Positions 41,759 through 49,615 of a stretch of 64,000 bases of DNA are shown here, one piece after another (positions within the stretch are counted from its first letter, which is position 1; each line of letters begins with the position of its first letter). The position numbers and the translations under genes were made by a program. The DNA is from Thermoanaerobacter thermocopriae JCM 7501 (GTDB taxonomy: Bacteria; Bacillota; Thermoanaerobacteria; Thermoanaerobacterales; Thermoanaerobacteraceae), in NCBI RefSeq assembly GCF_001310975.1, contig NZ_BAZY01000004.1, forward strand, positions 1 through 64,000. Reading direction: 5' to 3'. Below the pieces are notes generated by a model. The model searched no databases and was not told the origin of the DNA. It saw nothing but the letters and a program-made list of their open reading frames with translations.

Positions 41759-42461
41759 ATGGAAGTGAAAAGAAAAAATTTGTCTGAATTAGAAAAGAAA
41801 ATTAATTATAGCTTTAAAAATAAAGATTTGCTTATTGAGGCTTTAACTCACAGTTCATGGGCTCACGAAGGTAAAAATAGCAAGATTAGCAATGAAAGAT
41901 TGGAGTTTTTAGGAGATTCTGTTCTAAGCCTTGTAATAAGTGAGTATTTGTACAAGAATAGAAAAGATTTAGAAGAAGGTTCTCTTTCTAAATATAGAGC
42001 TGAAATAGTTTGTGAGCCCTCTCTTGCTAGATGTGCAAGAGAAATAGGGTTAGGCAATTTTTTGCTCATTGGTAAGGGAGAAGAAATGACTGGAGGAAGA
42101 GAAAGAGATTCACTTCTTGCAGATGCTATGGAGCGCTGCTGGCTGCTGTATATCTGGATGGAGGATTAGAAGTCGTTCGCAATATAATCTTAGATTTATT
42201 TAGAATATCATTGAAGAAGTATTAGAAGGACTTATTTATCGTGACTATAAGACCAAGTTGCAAGAAGTTGTTCAAAGTATGGGAATAGGGAAAATCACTT
42301 ATGAACTTGTAAAAGAAATAGGACCTGACCACAACAAAACTTTTATCACCAAAGTGCGAATTGGAGATGTAGTTTTAGGAGAAGGTTATGGTAAAAGTAA
42401 AAAAGAAGCTGAACAAGCTGCTGCTATGGAAGCATTGGTTAAATTGGGTATATTAAAATGA
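41759..42461 (+). CDS. rnc: Ribonuclease III (frame broken twice)
   Basis: Cleaves double-stranded RNA in rRNA and mRNA processing. The signature NERLEFLGDSVLSLV, LLADAMEALLAAVYLDGG and a C-terminal dsRNA-binding domain (GEGYGKSKKEAEQAAA) are present. One G is missing at 42133 and one A at 42204-42205. Corrected length is 234 residues. Without correction only fragments are visible. The active-site acidic residues are all there, so error rather than loss is likely. Confidence 0.92.
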
Positions 42462-42577
42462 AGACAAAGACGGTAATCCACGAAAATATGCGTCTGCTGA
42501 CTGTGTGTCTGAAATATGGTAAGATACCTAGAGGAGAAGAGGCTGCTTCTAGCATATCAAAGGGGACAGGGCGATAA
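42458..42577 (+). CDS. Possible 39-codon gene overlapping the end of rnc
   Basis: An ATG at 42458 overlapping the rnc stop opens a frame of 39 residues ending KGTGR. It has no recognised domain and no ribosome site apart from coupling to rnc. It could equally be a chance frame or debris at the junction with the nitrogen block. I do not recognise it. Confidence 0.2.
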   Translation: MKTKTVIHENMRLLTVCLKYGKIPRGEEAASSISKGTGR

Positions 42578-42660
42578 TATGCTGACGGTGAGGTAATTTA
42601 AACGAGATATTTTTAAAAATTTACTTACTAGATCTTAACACGGACTTACATAAAAAATAC

Positions 42661-42689
42661 TTGAAATCAGAATAATAATATGTTATTAT
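42661..42689 (+). promoter_or_regulatory. Sigma-A promoter for glnA
   Basis: TTGAAA (42661-42666), a 17-base spacer and TATTAT (42684-42689) lie 170 bases upstream of glnA, leaving room for the RNA leader described next. Confidence 0.6.
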
Positions 42690-42699
42690 AAATCTAGTA

Positions 42700-42786
42700 T
42701 TAACTATATAAATGTGTAAAGTTAATAGTTTGTAAGTGAAACAAAGGCGTTTCACGTTGTAGAAGTGACGCCTTTGTTTTATTTTT
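42700..42786 (+). promoter_or_regulatory. glnA leader: ANTAR-type tandem hairpins overlapping an intrinsic terminator
   Basis: Terminator: AAACAAAGGCG (42739-42749) pairs with CGCCTTTGTTT (42769-42779), followed by a T-rich run. Competing hairpin: GTGAAAC (42736-42742) pairs perfectly with GTTTCAC (42749-42755) around the hexaloop AAAGGC. Upstream hairpin: TTAACT/AGTTAA (42700-42725) holds the hexaloop AATGTG. Both loops have A at position 1 and G at position 4, the published signature of RNA bound by ANTAR antiterminators. Binding would favour the hairpins and stop the terminator forming, allowing glnA expression. No ANTAR gene lies in the window. Confidence 0.65.
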
Positions 42787-42858
42787 TAATATTATACCTT
42801 AATTATTTATCAAGTTAATATGTTAATTTATAAAATCATTTAAGAGGAGGGAATTACT

Positions 42859-44956
42859 ATGGCACAAAACACTCTAAGCGACATTTTTGGTTCAAATGTT
42901 TTTAACGATTCAGTCATGAGAGAACGCCTTCCAAAGGCAACTTACAAAGCTTTAAGGCAAACAATCGATGAGGGAATTCCATTAGAACCAGCAGTTGCTG
43001 AAGTTGTAGCAAATGCAATGAAAGATTGGGCAATTGAGAAGGGAGCAACTCATTTTACACATTGGTTCCAGCCATTGACTGGAATTACTGCTGAAAAGCG
43101 GGATTCTTTCATTTCTCCTACTCAAGATGGTAGGGTAATAACTGAATTTTCAGGAAAAGAATTAATTAAAGGTGAGCCTGATGCTTCTTCATTTCCATCA
43201 GGTGGTTTAAGGGCTACCTTTGAAGCAAGAGGATATACAGCATGGGACTGTACATCGCCGGCTTTTATAAAAGATGATACGCTATATATCCCCACTGCTT
43301 TCTGCTCATATACAGGCGAAGCGCTAGATTTAAAAATACCCTTACTGCGTTCTATGGAAGCTTTATCAAAACAAGCTCTTCGAGTATTAAGATTATTTGG
43401 TAATACTACAGCAAAGAAAGTTATTACAACCGTAGGACCTGAACAGGAATATTTCTTAATTGATAAAAAGATGTATGACAAGCGTAAAGATCTTATACTT
43501 ACGGGAAGAACTCTATTTGGTGCTAAATCACCAAAGGGTCAAGAAATGGAAGATCATTATTTTGCATCTATCAAAGAAAGAATATCAGCATTTATGAGAG
43601 ATTTAGATGAGGAATTGTGGAAATTAGGAATTCCTGCTAAAACTAAGCATAATGAAGTTGCTCCCGCTCAGCATGAACTCGCTACAGTATACAATACAGC
43701 TAATATTGCATCAGATCATAATCAATTGACAATGGATCTAATGAAAAAAATTGCTTTAAGACATGGACTTGTATGCCTTTTGCATGAAAAACCTTTTGCA
43801 GGAGTCAATGGTTCCGGTAAACACATTAATTGGTCAATGAGCACCGATGATGGTCAAAATCTCTTAGATCCGGGACATACACCCCACGAAAATGCACAAT
43901 TTTTAGTATTCTTGTGTGCTGTAATCAAAGCTATCGATGAATACGCTGATTTAGTCAGAGTAGCTGCTGCAACACCAGGAAATGACCATCGTCTTGGCGC
44001 TAATGAAGCACCGCCCGCAATTGTATCAGTCTTCCTTGGTGAACAGCTTACGGATATTCTTGAACAGATCGAAAATGGTGGTGCAACAACTTCAAAACAA
44101 GGAGGAGTATTAAAAGTAGGTGTATCAACTCTTCCTGCACTACCAAAGGATTCTACAGATAGAAACAGAACATCTCCATTCGCATTTACAGGAAATAAAT
44201 TTGAATTTAGAATGTTGGTTCTTCTTCATCAATTGCAACTGCTAATTTTATATTAAACACCATTGTTGCTGAAAGTCTATCTCAGATTGCGGATAGGTTG
44301 GAAAAGGCCACAAATTTTGATGAAGAAGTGCAACTGTTGCTTAAGGAAATTGTAAAGAAGCACAAAAGAATTATATTTAATGGGAATGGTTATTCAGAAG
44401 AATGGGTAAAAGAGGCAGAAAAAAGAGGACTTCCAAATATTCGATCAACAGTTGAAGCTATTCCTGCTTTAATTAAAGAGAAGAATATCAAAGTCATGGA
44501 AAAACACGGTGTTTTAAGCAAAGTTGAACTTGAATCACGATATGAGATTTCTCTTGAAAATTATATAAAAACAATTAATATTGAAGCTTTAACAATGTTA
44601 GACATAGCAAAACGACAAATACTCCCAGCTGTAATAACTTTTGCTACAAAAATTGCAGAATCAATAAATTCTGTAAAAGCAACAGGTCTAAATGCTGATA
44701 TAAGTGCACAAACTGAATTATTAGAAGAAGTTTCTACACTAATGAGTGAATTTAAGAAAAACATCTCTGAACTTGAAAATGCAGTTAATGAAGCTTCAAA
44801 TATGAATGGTGATTCTTATAGCAAGGCTTGCTATTACAGAGATGTAGTATTTGCAAAAATGGGCATTTTAAGAGAAATTGGCGATAAACTCGAAACCATT
44901 GTAGATGCAGAATTGTGGCCATTACCGACATATGCGACATGTTATTTAACATTTAA
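42859..44956 (+). CDS. glnN: Glutamine synthetase type III (GlnN; frame broken twice)
   Basis: ATP-dependent amidation of glutamate to glutamine, the entry point for ammonium. The long (about 699-residue) sequence has the GSIII layout: an N-terminal [10 protein letters not shown]-like start ([11 protein letters not shown]), [28 protein letters not shown] (metal-binding glutamate region), [11 protein letters not shown] and [13 protein letters not shown]. One G is missing at 44217-44218 and one at 44936. With both restored it reads [14 protein letters not shown] and ends PTYADMLFNI, the standard GSIII C-terminus. It is followed by amtB and a P-II gene. Confidence 0.94.
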
Positions 44957-45040
44957 CTTTTTATAGTGATTATTAGTATTTTAAAGTACAAATGACAAAA
45001 CGAAAAAAAGCAATTGTAATTAAAATAAACAAGTAAATAG

Positions 45041-45090
45041 AAAAAAGGCAAAGGCGCCTTTAGAAAAAGGTTGTCTTTGCCTTTTTTAAT
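45041..45090 (+). promoter_or_regulatory. Terminator with embedded ANTAR-type hexaloop between glnN and amtB
   Basis: AAAAAAGGCAAAG (45041-45053) pairs with CTTTGCCTTTTTT (45075-45087), a 13-bp terminator with its own T run. Within it, AAAGGC (45044-45049) pairs with GCCTTT (45056-45061) around the hexaloop AAAGGC, the same loop as in the glnN leader. Forming this small hairpin uses up the terminator's 5' arm. Read-through into amtB could therefore be under the same antitermination control. No convincing upstream partner hairpin was found. Confidence 0.6.
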
Positions 45091-45272
45091 CATTAACCCT
45101 TAAATTTCTGTCAAACTATAACAAATATTATCCCCTAAAAACCTTTTTAAAACATGTAGATCGTTTTATCACATCAAATCAATCAAATTTGAAAAGAGGG
45201 GTGCAAGTAGGTGTGCTTAATGATTTATAAGTCTTCTTAAAACTTAATTCAATTATGAGGAGGTTTATAAAA

Positions 45273-46613
45273 ATGGATAAGGTAAAGAAAATATTTTTAA
45301 GCTTTATGATTTTAATTTTTGTAGTAGCGAGTGGAATTTGCACTGCAAAAGCAGCAGACCAAATAACACCAGAAAAAGTTGCAACAGCTATTGACAATGT
45401 TTGGGTACTTGTATCAGCTTTCTTGGTGTTCTTCATGCAAGCAGGGTTTGCAATGGTTGAAGCGGGGTTCACAAGAGCAAAGAATGCAAGCAACATTGTT
45501 ATGAAAAACCTAATGGACTTTGCAATTGGTTCAGTTATGTTCTGGCTGATAGGATTTGCAATAATGTTCGGAAAAGATGCAGGTGGCTTTATAGGAACCT
45601 CAGGGTTTTTCTTCAGTGATTCATTTGAACATTTAGAGCTTTCAATTCCTTTGATGTCCTTTTTAATTTTCCAGACAGTATTTGCAGCAACAGCCGCAAC
45701 AATTGTATCTGGTGCTATGGCTGAAAGAACAAAATTTGCTGCTTACTGTATTTATAGTGCTGTAATTTCACTCATTATCTATCCAGTTGTAGGACACTGG
45801 GCATGGGGAGGAGGATGGTTGAGCAAATTAGGATTTATCGACTTTGCAGGGTCTACTGTTGTTCACTCTGTTGGTGGTTGGGCAGCGTTGATTGGTGCAA
45901 AAATGCTTGGACCAAGAATAGGAAAATACACAAAAGACGGAAAGGTCAATGCGATTCCAGGGCATAGCATAACATTGGCAGCGCTTGGTACCTTCATTTT
46001 ATGGTTTGGATGGTTTGGATTCAACCCAGGTTCAACACTTTCAGGTATGAGTGACAAAATTGGCGATATTGCTGTAAATACCAATTTAGCAGCTGCAATG
46101 GGTGCAACCCTCGCGATGATTTATACATGGCTAAAGTACAGAAAACCCGATGTTAGCATGACACTGAATGGTGCTTTAGCTGGGCTTGTTGCGATCACAG
46201 CAGGATGTGCGTCGGTAAGTACATGGGGTGCTGCAATAATAGGGGGATTGGCAGGAATTTTAGTAGTTGTTTCTGTTGAGTTTATTGATAAAAAGCTCAA
46301 AATAGACGATCCCGTTGGTGCAATTTCTGTGCATGGTGTTTGTGGTGCGTTTGGAACATTGATGGTTGGGCTTTTTGCAATAGAAGGAGGACTGTTCTAT
46401 GGTGGTGGAATAAAGCAGTTTTTGGCGCAGCTTGCTGGGGTTGCTTCAACGTTTGCATGGACTACTGTGACAGCGTTTATTCTCTTTGCGATAATCAAAC
46501 TCACAGTCGGTTTGCGAGTTTCCGAAGAGGAAGAGGTAGAAGGTCTGGATGTTGCAGAACATGGTGCCACAGCTTATGGTGACTTTGTAACGAAGTCTGA
46601 GGCAGTAAACTAA
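45273..46613 (+). CDS. amtB: Ammonium transporter AmtB
   Basis: A 446-residue polytopic channel. It has a signal-like hydrophobic N-terminus, then the family pattern FFMQAGFAMVEAGFTRAKNA. The two pore histidines are in VVHSVGGWAALIGA and ISVHGVCGAFGTL. The ATG at 45273 follows GAGGAGGT. It is paired with a P-II gene 46 bases downstream, the standard glnK-amtB partnership that blocks the channel when nitrogen is plentiful. Confidence 0.96.
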   Translation: MDKVKKIFLSFMILIFVVASGICTAKAADQITPEKVATAIDNVWVLVSAFLVFFMQAGFAMVEAGFTRAKNASNIVMKNLMDFAIGSVMFWLIGFAIMFGKDAGGFIGTSGFFFSDSFEHLELSIPLMSFLIFQTVFAATAATIVSGAMAERTKFAAYCIYSAVISLIIYPVVGHWAWGGGWLSKLGFIDFAGSTVVHSVGGWAALIGAKMLGPRIGKYTKDGKVNAIPGHSITLAALGTFILWFGWFGFNPGSTLSGMSDKIGDIAVNTNLAAAMGATLAMIYTWLKYRKPDVSMTLNGALAGLVAITAGCASVSTWGAAIIGGLAGILVVVSVEFIDKKLKIDDPVGAISVHGVCGAFGTLMVGLFAIEGGLFYGGGIKQFLAQLAGVASTFAWTTVTAFILFAIIKLTVGLRVSEEEEVEGLDVAEHGATAYGDFVTKSEAVN

Positions 46614-46659
46614 ATTTGATGGTTTTATGATAAATTTTATTTGAAAAGGGTGAAGGTCA

Positions 46660-46998
46660 ATGAAAAAGATTGAGTGTATTATCAGGCCTGAAAAGCTTGA
46701 AGAGGTAAAGGATACTTTAAATCAACTTGGGATAAAGGGCATGACAGTGTCCCAAGTAATGGGATGCGGTCTTCAAAAGGGGAAGACAGAATATTACAGG
46801 GGTGTTGCGATTAATATCAACCTTTTACCTAAGATAAAGCTTGAGCTGATTGTAAAGGATTCTGAGGTTGATAGAATTGTGGATACAATTATCAAAGCTG
46901 CCCGCTCAGGTAATATAGGCGATGGTAAGATATTTATATACAATGTTGAAGATGCTGTCAGAATCAGAACTGGCGAAAAAGGTGAAAGCGCAATTTAA
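46660..46998 (+). CDS. Nitrogen regulatory P-II protein
   Basis: A 112-residue trimeric signal protein sensing 2-oxoglutarate and ATP/ADP. KIECIIRPEKLEEVK, the KGKTEYYRG T-loop start, LLPKIKLELIV and the C-terminal IGDGKIFIYNVEDAVRIRTGE signature are present. Position 51 of the T-loop, tyrosine in enteric GlnB (uridylylation site), is Ile here (RGVAININLLPK), so uridylylation there is impossible. It probably regulates AmtB directly; GlnK-type by linkage. Confidence 0.95.
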   Translation: MKKIECIIRPEKLEEVKDTLNQLGIKGMTVSQVMGCGLQKGKTEYYRGVAININLLPKIKLELIVKDSEVDRIVDTIIKAARSGNIGDGKIFIYNVEDAVRIRTGEKGESAI

Positions 46999-47149
46999 AG
47001 TTTGGAGGAGCCATACTTACAATTTGGCAATAGGAGGCATTCAAAATACCTCCAAATGAAAGATAGTCTGCCTTGCCTCTTGCACCCCTCTAAAAATGTC
47101 TATTTATGTAAAGTTATACAAACTCTTAAAATCTGTACTTGATCAAATA

Positions 47150-47386
47150 TTACTAGCTCAAGCTACTTAAAAATCGAAGCTGAACCATATGAAAGAACGG
47201 AAGAAAGGCAAAACTATCGTAATGGCTACCATTTAAGAAACAGGCTTTTTTATTGGCATTAATGAAGATGGTGGTTAACGAAGTATCTACACGAAAAGCT
47301 GAAGAAATCACTTATGAACTCTATCATACTGAATTTTCAAAATCTACAATTTCTGAGCTTTGTAAAAGTCTTGACCCTATTGTTTA
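47150..47386 (+). pseudogene. IS256-family transposase remnant
   Basis: No intact frame exists, but two stretches match the IS256/mutator transposase. One frame at about 47150-47265 reads AEPYERTEERQNYRNGY. Another at 47268-47386 reads VSTRKAEEITYELYHTEFS then KSTISELCKSLDPIV. The intervening segment and the catalytic remainder are missing, so this is a deleted relic. It lies between the P-II gene and the amidotransferase gene, at a junction within the nitrogen block. Confidence 0.8.
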
Positions 47387-47403
47387 GCAAAGGAGATGGG
47401 ATA

Positions 47404-48116
47404 ATGCATGTTTTAATTATCCAACATGTAAGACAGGAAGGACCAGGTCTTATAGCTGAGATTTTTTCGAAGAAGGATGGAAGTTAGATATTCGTATAAT
47501 GGATCAACCAGGAACTATTTTACCTAAAAAAGTGGCTGACTATAAAGCTGTGATAATATTGGGAGGTCCAATGGGAGCATATGAAGAACCAAAGTACCCA
47601 TATCTTTATCAAGTGCAAGAACTTGTACGCGATGCGATAGAAAGACGAATACCAATATTAGGAATATGTTTAGGAGGACAGCTTATTGCTAGGGCGTTAG
47701 GGGCAACAGTTAAACCTAACTCGATAAAAGAAATTGGGTGGTATAAAATACATTTGACAGAAGCAGGGAAAAAGGCTTTTCTTTTCCGCGATTTACCAGA
47801 GGAGTTTTGGGCTTTTCAATGGCATGGAGATACTTTTGAACTGCCTGAAGGTGCTGTTCTACTTGCAGAAGGTGATACTTGTACTAACCAGGCTTTTGCT
47901 TATCAGGAGTGTGCCTGGGCTTTACAATTTCACCCAGAAATTACACCTATAATCATTGATTATTGGGCTGAGATTTATCAAGAAGAACTTGACTTTGCTG
48001 GACCAGAAGCAGTGAATCAACTTAAAGAAGAAACAAAAAGGCTGTGGGAAAAAAATCAGGAAGTTTTTTCCCGCTTTTGGGCGAATTTTTGTCGACTTTT
48101 AGATGTTTATACGTAG
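47404..48116 (+). CDS. Class I glutamine amidotransferase (GuaA-like domain; frame broken once)
   Basis: A 237-residue stand-alone amidotransferase of the GMP-synthase-like type. The nucleophile motif GICLGGQLIARALGA and the LQFHPEI His/Glu pair are intact. One T is missing in the run 47462-47467, and restoring it reads AEIFFEEGWKLDIRIMDQP. Similar proteins hydrolyse glutamine or gamma-glutamyl compounds. The acceptor here is unknown. A terminator follows at 48178, so it is transcribed separately from the glutamate synthase genes. Confidence 0.83.
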
Positions 48117-48177
48117 ACGCACAATAAGGTAAGAAAGGAACGAGAACAGTAAAAAAGAATACTTGCAGGGATAAAAG

Positions 48178-48216
48178 ACACCCCCACTTTATTAAGTAGT
48201 GGGGTGTTGTTATTCT
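48178..48216 (+). terminator. Terminator after the amidotransferase gene
   Basis: acacccc (48178-48184) pairs with ggggtgt (48201-48207), with an inner actt/aagt stem, followed by tgttatt. It separates the amidotransferase from the glutamate synthase operon. Confidence 0.8.
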
Positions 48217-48326
48217 GCATATAGTTTCGACTTAAGGAGGTGGATTTTTTAATTGTTTTTTAGGGCAATTACATTTAATTGTACAATTAACTTAAAAATA
48301 ATTTATGAATTTTTCATATTAACGTA

Positions 48327-48391
48327 TTGCAAAATTAATAAAATATATTATAATTAACATAACACTTATAATTTAGAATTGATAAGTGTTT
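48327..48391 (+). promoter_or_regulatory. Promoter and leader hairpin of the glutamate synthase operon
   Basis: TTGCAA (48327-48332), 16 bases, TATAAT (48349-48354). At the start of the transcript AACACTTAT (48361-48369) pairs with ATAAGTGTT (48382-48390). The loop is not of the A1/G4 hexanucleotide type and no T run follows, so it is not classed with the glnN leader. The remaining 100 bases to the ATG show nothing I can name. Confidence 0.5.
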
Positions 48392-48490
48392 TGCCACGAT
48401 TTGAGGACAATTTTAAGCAGTAAACATTTTCGCTTGATGCAAGTTTCAAAAAAAATATTGCATATAAAAATTTTTTAAGGGGGTTATAAA

Positions 48491-49615
48491 ATGTTGAAGG
48501 AAGGTTATGTAAGAATACCTTCAGGATGTGCTATAAGTGGCATAATTGATCGCACTGGTCGTCTATTTTCGGGGCAATCTATAACAGATTCCATCGCGAC
48601 AATGCATGATAGATCAAATGGTCTTGGAGGTGGCTTTGCTGCATATGGCATTTATCCTGATTTTAAAGATTACTTTGCATTTCATATGTTTTATGATGAT
48701 TTGATAGCTAAACAGGAAACAGAGAATATTTTAAAAGCAAATTATATAGTGGCTTTAGAAGAGAAAATACCCACACGAAAAACGACACATATTAAAAATG
48801 CACCATTAATTTACAGATATTTTGCTATACCAAAGCCAGAGAAATTGAAATTGTCAGAACTAGATGAAAATGAATTTACAATTAAATTTGTATTTAATAT
48901 AAACAGTAACATACGAGGTGCATATGTTTTTTCTAGCGGGAAAAATATGGGAGTATTTAAAGCGGTAGGTTACCCAGAGGATGTTGCGAATTTTTATAAA
49001 TTGGAATCTTATAAAGGATATATGTGGTTGGCCCATGGTAGATTTCCAACGAATACCCCAGGATGGTGGGGTGGTGCACATCCTTTTAATCTATTAAATA
49101 TCTCTGTTGTTCACAATGGTGAGCTTTCTTCGTACGATACTAATCGTAAATATTTAGAAGAGTTTGGATATATTTGCACCTTGCAAACTGATACAGAAGT
49201 TGCAGCATACATTTTCGACCTTTTATTAAGAAGACATGGTTTGCCAATAGAACTTGCATGCAAAGTAGTTGCATCGCCTTTGTGGAAGCAGGTTGAAAGG
49301 ATGTCACCAAAAGAAAAAATTTTATACACTAACCTGAAAATAATTTATGGTAGAGCACTTTTAAATGGTCCATTTTCAATGATAATAGCATATGAAGATG
49401 GCTTTGTAGCAATAAACGATAGGATTAAACTAAGGCCACTTACTGCTGCAAAAAAAGGCGATATGATATATGTAGCCAGCGAAGAGTCAGCAATAAGGCA
49501 AGTATGCAAAAATCCTGAAAGCGTATGGATTCCTAGAGGTGGAGAACCTGTTATAGCTGAGCTCATACGTGATAATGAAAAAGAAATGTACTCTACAAAG
49601 GAGGTTACTGCATGA
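48491..49615 (+). CDS. Split glutamate synthase, glutaminase (class II amidotransferase) subunit
   Basis: A 374-residue Ntn-type glutaminase domain. It starts MLKEGYVRIPSGCAISGII. The catalytic Cys is residue 13, behind a short leader that must be cleaved for an N-terminal nucleophile, as in other glutamate synthases. Blocks LAHGRFPTNTPGWWGGAHPF, VVHNGELSSYD and ALLNGPFSMI are conserved. It releases ammonia from glutamine for the FMN subunit encoded next, whose start overlaps its stop by four bases. Confidence 0.92.
   Translation: MLKEGYVRIPSGCAISGIIDRTGRLFSGQSITDSIATMHDRSNGLGGGFAAYGIYPDFKDYFAFHMFYDDLIAKQETENILKANYIVALEEKIPTRKTTHIKNAPLIYRYFAIPKPEKLKLSELDENEFTIKFVFNINSNIRGAYVFSSGKNMGVFKAVGYPEDVANFYKLESYKGYMWLAHGRFPTNTPGWWGGAHPFNLLNISVVHNGELSSYDTNRKYLEEFGYICTLQTDTEVAAYIFDLLLRRHGLPIELACKVVASPLWKQVERMSPKEKILYTNLKIIYGRALLNGPFSMIIAYEDGFVAINDRIKLRPLTAAKKGDMIYVASEESAIRQVCKNPESVWIPRGGEPVIAELIRDNEKEMYSTKEVTA

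Noticed and set aside
42700-42786. Known glutamine riboswitch as explanation of the glnN leader
   Set aside because: The glnA and downstream-peptide glutamine motifs are cyanobacterial/marine classes with a different core. The tandem hexaloop layout fits ANTAR targets better.
48361-48390. Hairpin of the glutamate synthase leader as a third ANTAR target
   Set aside because: Its loop is 12 bases (or a 3-base loop with extra pairing), not an A1/G4 hexaloop, and no terminator follows.
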